64,000 bases of DNA from Melanocharis versteri (lineage: Eukaryota; Chordata; Aves; Passeriformes; Melanocharitidae): NCBI GenBank assembly GCA_013397845.1, contig VZTG01009275.1, positions 1,287,256 through 1,351,255 of the forward strand. The letters run 5' to 3'. Every line of letters starts with the position of its first letter. Within the stretch, counting starts at the first letter, position 1. This document shows, piece by piece, positions 59,001-64,000 of this stretch. The position numbers and the translations under genes are program-made. The notes beneath the pieces are model-generated. The model had not been told where the DNA came from. It did no database searches and saw only the letters and a program-made list of their open reading frames with translations.

Positions 59001-60459
59001 GAAGTTCCACATTTGCCACTGGCAGCACACTGGGAGGGGGGGATCTCCAGTCCAGGAAAGCTGAAAGAGTGAAAGTGAAGGTTGAGGAAGAGGATAGAAG
59101 CCCCTCACTGATCCCCCTGTGGGATCTGGGCTGGGCCTATGCAGTACTGCTGTCTATTCTTGCCCAAAGAGCCTTGCAGGCTCACAGATCCAGGTCCTGA
59201 GCTGAGACTGGAGTTGTAATGAAGTTGTTGAATGAAGTTGTCCTGCCTCTGTTCCAGGGACATATATCCGGACCAGCGACGGTCGGATTTTTGCCATACG
59301 GACCACTGGGAAGCCAAAGGGCAATGAAGACCGTCGGACAGCTGCCTCAGGTAGGGGCCCGTGGGTGCTGTCTGGGGCTTGCACATGTGCTTTCCTACCG
59401 GAGTGTCTGGGGCAGTATTCCCTGGTGTATTCCATCATGTCTGTGTTCAGACCTGACCCTGCCGTATCCCCGAGATAGTCCCACCTTCCTTCCCGCTGTT
59501 GCCTCTTGGCCCGCAGGTTTTTCTCTGAGGTCACCTTTCTCACCTGCCCCGTCTCCTTGTTCGCAGGCTCCCAGAGCTCTTCCCTGGAGTCCACGAGCAA
59601 CGGCAGACACAGTGCCTCATCCCCGCAGCTCCCCAGCACGGAGGAGCTCACTCNCACGGCGGCGCAGGGCCACGCCGCCCGCACGGACACCGCGCCCGGC
59701 GCCGCCGCCCGAGGGGCCGAGCAGCGCGTGGGGGTTCACTGCATGGCTCCCTCCGTGTCCTCGGCCCTGCCAGCCACCAGCCAGCACGGCGACGCCCACC
59801 CGGTGTTGGACTTACGGGGCAACAAGCGCAAGTCAACGTCGCCGTCGGCTCCGGAGGAGCAATCCCGGAGGCAGCAGAAGAAGCGCCAGTTGCCATCGTC
59901 CGTGCAGCCGTACGAACACGGGTACCCCGTCTCTGGTGGGTTCACCATGCCTCCTGTCTCTTTAAACCACAACCTAACCCATCCATTTGCCTCCCAGCCA
60001 GGAAACTCCTTGTACATGGGCACTGGCTCCTCTTATTACCAGCTGCCCAATTTACTCCCAGACCCTCATCTGGTGTTCCCTGTGACTACTGACCCTCTGC
60101 TGACAGCCGGCACCGCCAGCTCTTCTGCTGCTACCTCAGCCACCGCCAGCGTCCCCTCATTCATGCTAAACCCTTCTCTGGCAGGGGTGCTGCCCAATTA
60201 CTCGCTTCCCTTCACGCAGTCACTCCTGCCCGAGCCCAGGATGTTCGCTCCTTTCCCAGCCCCCGTCTTGCCTAGCAGCCTTCCCAGGAGCATGGCATCT
60301 GCCTACCCTGGCTACGTGTCCCCTCACTCGGGCTACCCGGCTGGGGGTCTCCTTCGGTCCCAGGTGCCTCAGTTTGAACCCCAGGAGGTCCCAGAGGTGG
60401 GATGCAGCTCTAATGACGAGGACAAAGACGACGATGTCATAGAGATCACAGGGAAATAA
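18610..60459 (+). CDS. RAD54L2: RAD54L2 / ARIP4, SNF2-family ATPase (complete CDS, 21 coding exons)
   Basis: The join is 18610-18760, 43885-44083, 44978-45117, 46673-46804, 47501-47733, 48222-48404, 48680-48813, 49530-49726, 50251-50593, 51819-51996, 52477-52728, 53290-53408, 53713-53828, 54846-54945, 55273-55478, 56696-56871, 57602-57798, 57911-58107, 58594-58683, 59258-59350, 59567-60459. Every junction is AG/GT and the phases fit, giving 1442 residues. Visible in order: an acidic N-terminus (1-50); a Ser/Asp-rich stretch with SUMO-interaction-like VIEL and VICL; Walker A MGLGKT (317-322); the DEGH box (473-476); TGYPLQNN (501-508); LHSLL (561-565), an LxxLL nuclear-receptor box; motif VI CRVYRYGQKK (857-866); a basic Lys-rich segment near 970-985; a Ser/Pro-rich tail; and a C-terminal acidic VIEITGK. 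From family knowledge, ARIP4 is a nuclear DNA-dependent ATPase that binds the androgen receptor and SUMO-modified factors. Position 59654 is N, so residue 1175 is unknown. Confidence 0.97.
22821..22880. repeat. Copy 1 of a 60-bp imperfect direct repeat
   Basis: Aligns without gaps to 23771-23830 with about 46 of 60 identities, centred on an identical gacaaagtgctgga core. Most mismatches are transitions. Confidence 0.5.
23771..23830. repeat. Copy 2 of a 60-bp imperfect direct repeat
   Basis: Partner of 22821-22880, 950 bp downstream in the same orientation. Similarity does not clearly extend on either side. Confidence 0.5.
26400..26640. promoter_or_regulatory. Minor CpG-rich patch in the large intron
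   Basis: About a dozen or more CpGs in 240 bp (for example ccgaacgcgagg, gccggtctcctcgg), followed at 26668 by gttatataacc. Possible enhancer or cryptic promoter; weak. Confidence 0.25.
28695..28760. repeat. Fragment resembling an ancient amniote repeat
   Basis: The phrase ctcactgaagtcaatgg aaaaactcc is typical of an old interspersed repeat seen in bird and reptile genomes. I cannot name the family with confidence and the edges are approximate. Confidence 0.35.
30285..30845. mobile_element. Probable solo LTR of a bird endogenous retrovirus, about 560 bp
   Basis: Starts tgttgtggtttaaccccagc tggcagctcaacc and ends gaagaaaattaactctctcc cagccaaaaccagca. I recognise both ends, and the internal ctcgtgggttgagataaag and tgagcatggcaccatatgg, from an LTR family widespread in bird genomes. 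No internal retroviral region is attached, so it is probably a solo LTR. A short TG-rich flank (tgtgt) on both sides may be the target duplication, but the sequence is too simple to be sure. The transcriptional orientation is not assigned. Confidence 0.85.
32040..32560. promoter_or_regulatory. CpG-enriched patch with two TTATGTAA sites
   Basis: Clusters such as gcgcggggccccaccgg and gatcaggagcgcggacgg stand out from the AT-rich intron. TTATGTAA lies at 32163-32170 and its reverse complement at 32540-32547. Possible intronic enhancer or alternative promoter. Confidence 0.3.
32163..38223. promoter_or_regulatory. Cluster of seven TTATGTAA (D-box/C/EBP-like) sites
   Basis: Exact octamers on either strand begin at 32163, 32540, 34118, 35950, 36408, 36982 and 38216. 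The 35950 site is followed within 11 bp by ttgcataa, a C/EBP-like variant. By a rough composition estimate about 0.3-0.4 copies would be expected in 6 kb. The octamer is bound by PAR-bZIP factors and NFIL3; a regulatory role here is inference. Confidence 0.35.
37861..38400. promoter_or_regulatory. Strong CpG island inside the large intron, candidate alternative promoter
   Basis: By hand count about 56 CpGs in 540 bp and very high GC, far above the surrounding intron. At its 3' side is ttatataatac (about 38205-38215), TATA-like, with a TTATGTAA-type site (38216-38223) directly after it. The open frames here (147, 167 and 105 codons) look like GC-rich chance frames. It could drive a shorter RAD54L2 transcript or a non-coding RNA. 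Confidence 0.45.
42219..42288 (+). repeat. tRNA-like fragment (old tRNA-derived SINE or tRNA pseudogene)
   Basis: The sequence tgtagctcaaatagcagag resembles a D-arm/A box, and ctgggtttattcccag at the expected distance resembles a T-arm/B box with a 5-bp stem. The T loop is one base short and departs from GGTTCGA, and the acceptor stem pairs only weakly. It is therefore not a functional tRNA. Confidence 0.4.
43885..44083 (+). CDS. RAD54L2: RAD54L2 coding exon 2 (residues 51-116)
   Basis: Acceptor ttccccttgcag, donor AAG|gtaagc. The first half (DQPQEAVFSGDHAEHAEDG) is poorly conserved. The second half carries the recognisable STSTTSSQSE and a Lys/Arg-rich KKKRAQKPSHMRRNIR, a plausible nuclear localisation signal. 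It ends in phase 2. The +1 frame is also open almost to the end of this exon. Confidence 0.96.
44978..45117 (+). CDS. RAD54L2: RAD54L2 coding exon 3 (residues 117-163)
   Basis: Acceptor tgtgttcag, donor CCTG|gtaagc. Encodes KLLREDQLEAVTKAAQQEE, a charged predicted helix ELERRKRLEQQRKDY, then PTVPLEFLP. This is highly conserved in ARIP4 just before the SUMO-interaction-like region. It ends in phase 1. Confidence 0.97.
45190..45468 (+). mobile_element. CR1 LINE 3'-end fragment in intron 3
   Basis: Contains gacaggacaaggggtaatgg, ggtagattcaggctagatac, ggttggactagatgaccttt and aagggtccttccaaccctga, and ends at the CR1 3' motif ttctgtgattctatg. A 5'-truncated copy of about 280 bp in gene orientation. 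Confidence 0.93.
46673..46804 (+). CDS. RAD54L2: RAD54L2 coding exon 4 (residues 164-207)
   Basis: Acceptor tatgtttgtag, donor GATG|gtaagt. Includes PQVLAEEVICLDSTSSGSED; the hydrophobic core VICL followed by Asp/Ser resembles a SUMO-interaction motif. The 3' part (DTKGKNSIKD) is less conserved. It ends in phase 1. Confidence 0.95.
47501..47733 (+). CDS. RAD54L2: RAD54L2 coding exon 5 (residues 208-285)
   Basis: Acceptor tactttacag, donor CATCAG|gtaggc. Begins EVIELSSGEDDAL, a second SUMO-interaction-like motif, then an acidic Ser-rich stretch, then VNDALNQSDALGQ, LNHPP-like VNINHPPNEED and IFLAPQLAHAVKPHQ, which leads into the ATPase domain. It ends in phase 0. The frame stays open 165 nt beyond the donor. 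Confidence 0.97.
48222..48404 (+). CDS. RAD54L2: RAD54L2 coding exon 6 (residues 286-346, Walker A)
   Basis: Acceptor ttttctgcctag, donor CCT|gtaagt, phase 0 at both ends. Encodes IGGIRFLYDNLVESLERF and then SGFGCILAHSMGLGKT, the SNF2 motif I with Walker A Lys at about residue 321. It ends at motif Ia, TVLAIVP. This is the start of the ATP-binding lobe. Confidence 0.98.
48680..48813 (+). CDS. RAD54L2: RAD54L2 coding exon 7 (residues 347-390)
   Basis: Acceptor ctttttcag. The donor is CACAA|gtaggt; a donor 4 nt later would put TAG in frame, so the first is used. Encodes VNTLQNWLAEFNMWLP, completing motif Ia, and FKVHILNDEH. It ends in phase 2. Confidence 0.96.
49530..49726 (+). CDS. RAD54L2: RAD54L2 coding exon 8 (residues 391-456)
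   Basis: Acceptor ggttgtcttgcag, donor AAAG|gtggga. Contains GGVLLMGYEMYRLL and the acidic VIIDLDEEDRQQE, an ARIP4-specific insert in the first ATPase lobe that also looks like a SUMO-interaction motif. It ends in phase 1. Confidence 0.96.
50251..50593 (+). CDS. RAD54L2: RAD54L2 coding exon 9 (residues 457-570, DEGH box)
   Basis: Acceptor tcgtcctcag, donor CAGCG|gtgagt. The largest internal exon. Encodes RPGPDVVICDEGHRIKN (motif II, DEGH instead of DEAH), VVLTGYPLQNNLIEYW (motif III region), the FVRPDFLG segment, and LHSLLEGFVQR with the LxxLL box. Its second half is extremely G/C-rich at third positions compared with most neighbouring exons. Confidence 0.98.
50704..51258 (-). mobile_element. 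CR1 LINE 3'-end fragment in intron 9, antisense
   Basis: Reads as the reverse complement of the CR1 3' region: ggttggaaaagacctgtaag atcatcaagtcca, tttctaatatccagtctaaa cctcc, and ccttccccagctccgttgcc. A typical truncated copy of about 555 bp, 110 bp after the exon 9 donor. Confidence 0.93.
51819..51996 (+). CDS. RAD54L2: RAD54L2 coding exon 10 (residues 571-630)
   Basis: Acceptor tttcctccgcag, donor TGTAAG|gtaggt, ending in phase 0. Encodes RRGHNVLKVQLPSKEEHVIL, LSKIQRALYTEFMNRF and LGLNPLKAFCVCCK, the link between the two RecA-like lobes. Matches ARIP4 closely. Confidence 0.97.
52477..52728 (+). CDS. RAD54L2: RAD54L2 coding exon 11 (residues 631-714)
   Basis: Acceptor aatcccttcag, donor GAGTGG|gtgagt, phase 0 at both ends. 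Begins IWNHPDVLYEALQKENLANE and ends FNPFQERANQVVTYEW. The middle is an ARIP4-specific insert. It holds VKTE (about 674-677), which fits the sumoylation consensus psi-K-x-E; as I recall, the human residue before the Lys is not hydrophobic. Confidence 0.97.
53290..53408 (+). CDS. RAD54L2: RAD54L2 coding exon 12 (residues 715-753)
   Basis: Acceptor tctcggtag, donor TTCAG|gtaagc. Encodes AKDILCDYQTGVLENSPKMV, LFHLIEESVKLGDKILVFS, the start of the C-terminal helicase lobe (motif IV). It ends in phase 2. Confidence 0.97.
53713..53828 (+). CDS. RAD54L2: RAD54L2 coding exon 13 (residues 754-792)
   Basis: Acceptor tattggttttgcag, donor TACTACA|gtgagt. Encodes SQSLSTLSVIEEFLAKR, a variable PMPSPPGSDGGVHN loop, and WVRNINYY leading into the RLDG motif of the next exon. 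It ends in phase 1. Confidence 0.97.
54846..54945 (+). CDS. RAD54L2: RAD54L2 coding exon 14 (residues 793-825)
   Basis: Acceptor ccttctcag, donor ACACG|gtgagt. Encodes RLDGSTSASERERLINQFND and VWLFLLSTR, the conserved RxDG and LLST segments of the SNF2 C-terminal lobe. It ends in phase 2. Confidence 0.97.
55273..55478 (+). CDS. RAD54L2: RAD54L2 coding exon 15 (residues 826-894, motifs V and VI)
   Basis: Acceptor aattttccag, donor GTCAG|gtaagt. Encodes AGCLGVNLIGANRVVVFD, SWNPCHDAQAVCRVYRYGQ and YTLEKKIYDRQISKQGMS. Motif VI supplies the probable arginine finger (R858 or R861). The central part is GC-rich at third positions, like exon 9. Confidence 0.98.
56696..56871 (+). CDS. RAD54L2: RAD54L2 coding exon 16 (residues 895-953)
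   Basis: Acceptor tctcttttccag, donor ACCAAG|gtaaga, ending in phase 0. Encodes DRVVDDLNPVLNFTRREVE, LLHFVEEESDPAQLSLNPSK and VLQLACLKYPHLITK, the helical region directly after the helicase lobe. Confidence 0.97.
57602..57798 (+). CDS. RAD54L2: RAD54L2 coding exon 17 (residues 954-1018)
   Basis: Acceptor ctgtggggttgcag, donor AACTG|gtgagc. Encodes EPFQHESLLIDRKEHK, the Lys-rich LTKAEKKAAKKSYEEEKR, and PYTRPSYAQYYPASDQSLTS. The basic run could bind DNA or act as a nuclear localisation signal. It ends in phase 2. Confidence 0.97.
57911..58107 (+). CDS. RAD54L2: RAD54L2 coding exon 18 (residues 1019-1084)
   Basis: Acceptor cctctctcactag, donor CCACAG|gtgagt. Encodes RPALKGEDKPVASVRPVQS, PMMPRHVPLGGAGSAS and FPINYLQRAGVFVQKIVTTT, all recognisable in ARIP4. 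It ends in phase 1. The donor lies next to an imperfect short tandem repeat that repeats gtgagtt. Confidence 0.97.
58108..58208. repeat. Imperfect short tandem repeat at the exon 18 donor
   Basis: Degenerate units of about 20-25 bp repeat gtgagttg and gatgcccat: gtgagttgctg, agtgagttgggccatgatgc, aattgaggatgcccat, agtgaactgaggatcag and gtgagttgttgatgcccac. The repeated motif includes the real splice donor sequence. Confidence 0.5.
58594..58683 (+). CDS. RAD54L2: RAD54L2 coding exon 19 (residues 1085-1114)
   Basis: Acceptor tccccactgccag, donor AAAAG|gtaatt. Encodes DIVIPGTNTSTDVQARISAG and ESIHIIRGTK, a well conserved part of the ARIP4 tail. It ends in phase 1. Confidence 0.96.
59258..59350 (+). 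CDS. RAD54L2: RAD54L2 coding exon 20 (residues 1115-1145)
   Basis: Acceptor cctctgttccag, donor CCTCAG|gtaggg. Encodes GTYIRTSDGRIFAIRTTGKP followed by the less conserved KGNEDRRTAAS. It ends in phase 1. Confidence 0.96.
59567..60459 (+). CDS. RAD54L2: RAD54L2 terminal coding exon 21 (residues 1146-1442)
   Basis: Acceptor ccttgttcgcag; stop TAA at 60457-60459. Begins GSQSSSLESTSNGRHSASSP, then a GC-rich divergent stretch with the N at 59654. It resumes the conserved frame at HPVLDLRGNKRK, EHGYPVSGGFTMPPVSLNHN and SSYYQLPNLLPD, and ends SSNDEDKDDDVIEITGK. A mammalian segment after the SASSP region seems to be absent here. Confidence 0.96.
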
Positions 60460-60760
60460 AAAGGCCCAGCTCCTGCTCGGTCTCAGCTCTGCCAGGAGGC
60501 AAAAGTTGCAGGACCTTTTTGGGAGTCAGGATTTTCCCTCTGGGCCACGGCAGTGGGTGGAGAAGGATGCAAAGGGTGTGGCGTGGGGGTGGTTTTGTTC
60601 TTTTCGTTTCGTTTTGTTGTTTTTTAGCTGTCGAGGATAAGAATTGTATTAGGGGCTGGGAGATGGGAGAGGGATGGAGTGGACCTTTGAGAGCCGGGGG
60701 AGCAAGAGCCGGGGAGGAGGGAAGCAGCAATGCAAACTGTAGGAGTGCCTCCCCCCACGC

Positions 60761-60780
60761 TCTGTCTGTCTGTCTGTCTC
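60761..60780. repeat. (TCTG)n microsatellite in the 3' UTR
   Basis: Four tandem TCTG units followed by tctc, lying between the stop codon and the first poly(A) signal. Confidence 0.8.
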
Positions 60781-61040
60781 TGTTCTCTGTCTTGTCTGGC
60801 CGTGGAGGCTTGGTGTTGTGAGTCACTGCCCTTCTCAGGCCTGGAGGCGCGGGCTTGACCGCTGGCAGGGCCGAGCTCCCTCTCACATGAACTGCCTTAT
60901 CTGTGAACTTCTCTCACTGCGAGAGGGGTGGGCCGGGGGTGACTCCACCAGAGGTTGGGGACAAAGTGTTTTTAATGGGGGGGGAGTGGGGAGGCATCTA
61001 CATTGTGTATGTTGGGGCAGGGAGGGAGGGGATTGATGTC

Positions 61041-61094
61041 AAATAAAAGAAGAAAGAAAAGAAAAAAAAAAAAAAAGATAAAAAAAAGAAAATA
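61041..61094. repeat. A-rich/poly-purine tract in the 3' UTR
   Basis: About 54 bases consisting of A with scattered G and single T residues, overlapping the first AATAAA of the 3' UTR. Simple-sequence repeat. Confidence 0.85.
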
Positions 61095-61595
61095 CTCCAC
61101 GATTTGTCACCCTCTTCAAATTCACATGAGACTAGTGTGAGGGCTCCAGGCAGGCTCCTGTGCCAGGGCTCTGGTGGGGGGCTCCCCCGGGCCCTTCTGG
61201 AGGGTCCCGTCCAAGGTAGGTTGGCCCTGTGGGTCTGATGCCACCTCTGTGTGCCAGGCCACATGAGTGGAGCAGTCCCACATGTCTCGGTGGCCATCAG
61301 AGGGGAATCCCGCTGACTTCCCCGTCTCCTGCCAGGCTGTGTGAAGGCCACGTCTCACCCTGCTGTGGCCCACCAGATCCAGGGGTGGGTGGGCTCGCTG
61401 TTGCTTCTGAACAGCACCAGGCAGTGGAGAAGGTTGGGAGGGGACACTGGACCAGTGCCAGTTGCTGTTGAATCTGTGACTGGAGAGACTTTCCCCTGCA
61501 CAGAATCTCTACGTTAATTTATTTCATGAAGGCATAATATTTATTGTCTGGGGGAGTCTTTCTTTCTACTTTTAAATTAATTTCCATATTAAAAA

Positions 61596-61601
61596 AATAA
61601 A
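61596..61601 (+). terminator. Most likely RAD54L2 poly(A) signal AATAAA
   Basis: Canonical hexamer in an A-rich context, followed at a suitable distance by a G/T-rich stretch (about 61622-61652). Three other AATAAA hexamers lie within 1.1 kb, so alternative ends are likely. Confidence 0.55.
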
Positions 61602-62641
61602 AAGCTGGCCTCCGTCACGCAGTGGTCGCTTGTTGGGTTGTCTGTGTGGGGAGAAGCAGACGGTTGACCAAAGCCTAGCTTAGGAGCAGGGCCAACTGTG
61701 GAAGTGGCGTGTGGCTGACCCAAGTGGCCCCAGTTGGATGTGTCCCATCAGGACATTTTGCCAGAGCAGGAGCTGCTCTGTGTGCTGAGCAGCTGGAGGG
61801 AGGATGGAATCCTCTTGTTGTGGGGCAGGTGGAGGAGCACGTGTGGAAGCCTCCTGTGCTCACTCCCAGTGAGAAGGAGAGCTGTGAGGTGTGTGGAGCT
61901 GGGAAAACAGCTGGGGAAGTGCCTTTCCCCACGCAGGGAGCAGCCCCTCTGCTCTTCCCCACGAGTGCAGAGCCTGCTCCTGGCCCTGCCAGCGAGCACC
62001 CTGCCTGCTCCTCAGGGCCAGGGCTCCTGGGGAGAGGCTGGGGTACCCAGGTGCAGTTGGACTTGGGGTGTGTGACTGTGTGTGTGAACGCACTAGGATG
62101 GACACTTGGAATCCAGGAGCCTCCGTGTCACATCTGGGTGTCACCATGCAGGAGCTGTGCTCGCCTGCGTTGGATGTCCCTGGAGCTGGTGGTAGCCTGT
62201 AGGGGACCCCTAGGCCATGGAAGCTGCAGTTCACTGGTGTTTGCTGGGACCAACTAGATGTAGGAAAGGGCAGGATGTCGTGACATCCTCCACCAAAGGG
62301 GTGCTGGAAGATGGGGACCTCCCTTCCTGAGAGAGAGAGGGTTGTGTGTGCACGTGTGTGTTACGGAAACATAATAAAAAATGTTATGGGGCTTTCCTAG
62401 TGTCTTTCTCTGTTTAATGGACATTGTCTGTCAAACATAACCACACCATTCATAGAAGCCTTAGATCAAACAGTTTAGCTATGCAAATTATTTTAATTAT
62501 TTTTTTAAAAAAACAAACATTAAAATAGTGCTTTCTTCTTTAACATATCCTAGGAGTTGAAAACCGAGGGGTTCTGAGCAAACTGCTGGACAACTTGTCT
62601 TTGGATGCACCATGGAAATAAAAATCAAACCCCCCCACAAA

Positions 62642-64000
62642 AGTAACAAAGCAAATTAACTGATGGTGTTCATGCAAGTTTCTCCAAAGACTTGACAGTG
62701 CTGCATCTGTGAGTCATGCCCTCCTGTGCTCTGTGTGTCCACCTCATGCACTACCCTGTGACACTGATTGTATGACCAGCTTGCCCAGATGTCCGTTGCA
62801 TCCCTGTGAGGCTGTCAGTTTTCCTGTGGATTTGGGGAATGGACCAAGGCAAGGGCTTTCCTTGTCAAGAGTAGCAAGTGTTGAGACCTGTGGGCGCGTG
62901 TGGGAGGCGGGAACATGAGCAGACCCCCCCAGAGCCCTGCGGCCGCCCCAGCCCGTCCTGTGGGGGTCAGGGCAGTGGGGCTCGTCCAAGGGACCCTCCC
63001 ACGTCATCTCTGAACGGGGCCTGTGCTGGGACAAGGTGAAGATGTGGCTGGGGGCAGTCAGCACCGTGGTCTGGATGTGGTACTGGTGACTGCACACCTC
63101 TCTGCTCCTCGCGTCTCCAGGAGAGCGCCCATGGCTTCCAGAGCAGGCCCTGGCACATCCCTGCACTGCCCCCGATGTTCTCCGGTGGTTCCCCAGCAGA
63201 GCCTGGGCCCTGTGGCTGTAGGAGCTGAGGGTGACTGGCATGCTGCTGCTGCAGGGTGCAGAATGTGCCCTGGGCTGGCTGTTAACCCAGCACCAGGGCG
63301 AGGGGTGAGGGCTCTTCACCTCCTGTGTGGCCGTGGCTTGGGGACGCCTCGGGCCCCTCCCGTGGGGTGGCTGCCCTGTGCATGAGCTGCTGCGGGCAAA
63401 CACCCGCAGCCGTGGGCAGCTGCAGCACAGGGCCCTGCACAGTGAGTGCCCAGGTGCAGCCCCAGCCCCAGCTCTGCCCCGTCCACCAGCCCTGGGCACC
63501 CCCTTAGGGAGGGGATGGGCCCTGGCAGGGCCTCGGCTCCGAGGTGGTCGCAGAGATGGCCGTGATGCCCTGACCACAGGGCTCCCGTGGGAGCTGGCAG
63601 TGGCTGGGGCTGCTCCAAGGCAATTGGAGGCACCTGCTCTCCCACGGTGCCGGGGGAAGGGTTTCCTCTGCCCCACAGAAGCCACGGGGGGGTGTGGGTT
63701 ATCCCCAGTGGGGGGGAGCTCTCCAAGCCCTAAAACTCCCCTTCCATGGGGCCTGGTTTTCTCCCTCATCTGCTCTCCCCAGAGGTTTCTCCTCTCCAGC
63801 ATGTGGCTCTGCTGCAGAGGGTCCTCTCTTGGTTTTCCTGAGCCTGGAACAGGGGCTTTCCCTGCACGGGTTAAATTTTTCTTTTGCTGCTGCATTTCTG
63901 TCTCCAAATGACCTGATGGGAAGCAGCTGCCGGTTCTCAGAGGGGCTGTGGGTGACACTGAGGACAGCAGTGCAGGACTCAGTGCAGAGGGTTTTGGACA
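62642..64000. other. GC-rich region downstream of RAD54L2, no gene recognised
   Basis: High GC from about 62890 onward. Long stop-free frames on both strands (404 codons minus, 194 codons plus) have Pro/Arg/Gly/Ser-rich, low-information products expected from GC-rich DNA. As I recall, TEX264 follows RAD54L2 in mammals, but none of its recognisable coding sequence is visible here. Confidence 0.55.

Larger units (their letters stand above)
44084..59566 (+). other. RAD54L2: RAD54L2 introns 2-20 (short, ordinary apart from listed items)
   Basis: Introns run 44084-44977, 45118-46672, 46805-47500, 47734-48221, 48405-48679, 48814-49529, 49727-50250, 50594-51818, 51997-52476, 52729-53289, 53409-53712, 53829-54845, 54946-55272, 55479-56695, 56872-57601, 57799-57910, 58108-58593, 58684-59257 and 59351-59566. 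All begin GT and end AG. Apart from the two CR1 copies and the short tandem repeat in intron 18, I see nothing recognisable in them. Confidence 0.9.
60460..62641 (+). other. RAD54L2: RAD54L2 3' UTR (end uncertain; up to four candidate poly(A) sites)
   Basis: No open frame of interest follows the stop. AATAAA occurs at 61042-61047, 61596-61601, 62373-62378 and 62617-62622. The second has the best downstream context: a GT-rich stretch (tcgcttgttgggttgtctgtgtgg) begins about 25 nt later. The first is followed directly by a 50-nt A/G-rich tract that could cause internal oligo-dT priming. Which site is used cannot be decided from sequence. Confidence 0.6.

Noticed and set aside
59154..59690. 178-codon minus-strand and 248-codon plus-strand frames around RAD54L2 exons 20-21
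   Set aside because: Both are shadows of the real coding frame and its GC-rich surroundings.
62744..63958. 404-codon minus-strand open frame in GC-rich DNA
   Set aside because: The product is Pro/Arg/Ser/Gly-rich without a recognisable domain, a plus-strand frame is also open over much of the same stretch, and no promoter or splice context is evident. Long stop-free frames are expected at this GC content. RNA or cross-species protein conservation would change this.

Overview
This is vertebrate nuclear DNA, almost certainly from a bird. It has one large, intron-split gene, CR1 LINE fragments in both orientations, an LTR family I know as widespread in bird genomes, and low repeat density. The gene is RAD54L2 (ARIP4, androgen receptor-interacting protein 4), a nuclear SNF2/Rad54-family ATPase, on the + strand. 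All 21 coding exons can be read. Joined at their GT/AG junctions (18610-18760 through 59567-60459) they give one unbroken frame of 4329 nt (1442 codons plus stop). As I recall it, the human protein is 1467 residues. I see no second convincing protein-coding gene.

Layout. 1-15.1 kb: no gene seen; an ancient CR1 fragment, a 924-bp younger CR1, a long T tract containing an N, and a close pair of D-box-like sites. 15.1-15.7 kb: a CpG-rich patch, the best in-window candidate for a first exon or promoter, unproven. 17.5-17.8 kb: an LTR-like end followed by an 18-nt primer-binding site for tRNA-Trp, the alpharetrovirus type. 18554-18760: the first coding exon, with 56 nt of 5' UTR carrying two upstream ATGs. 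18.8-43.9 kb: a 25-kb intron with a probable solo LTR, several CpG-rich patches including a strong one at 37.86-38.40 kb, seven copies of TTATGTAA in 6 kb, and a tRNA-like fragment. 43.9-60.5 kb: coding exons 2-21, holding the SNF2 ATPase core and the long C-terminal tail. 60.5-62.6 kb: 3' UTR with four AATAAA signals. 62.6-64 kb: GC-rich DNA without a recognisable gene.

The most interesting observation is in the 5' end of the RAD54L2 message. A minimal upstream ORF ends in TAATG, overlapping the start of a second upstream ORF. That second ORF is out of frame with RAD54L2 and stays open across the 25-kb intron junction for 124 codons. It would encode a very arginine-rich protein over the acidic RAD54L2 N-terminus. 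It could be an overprinted protein, a translational brake, or a by-product of the GAG/GAA-rich sequence. Other points worth checking are the D-box cluster, the intronic CpG island, the retroviral PBS remnant, and a single N in the last exon where a segment of the mammalian protein appears to be missing. I found no evidence of a wholly new biological system.
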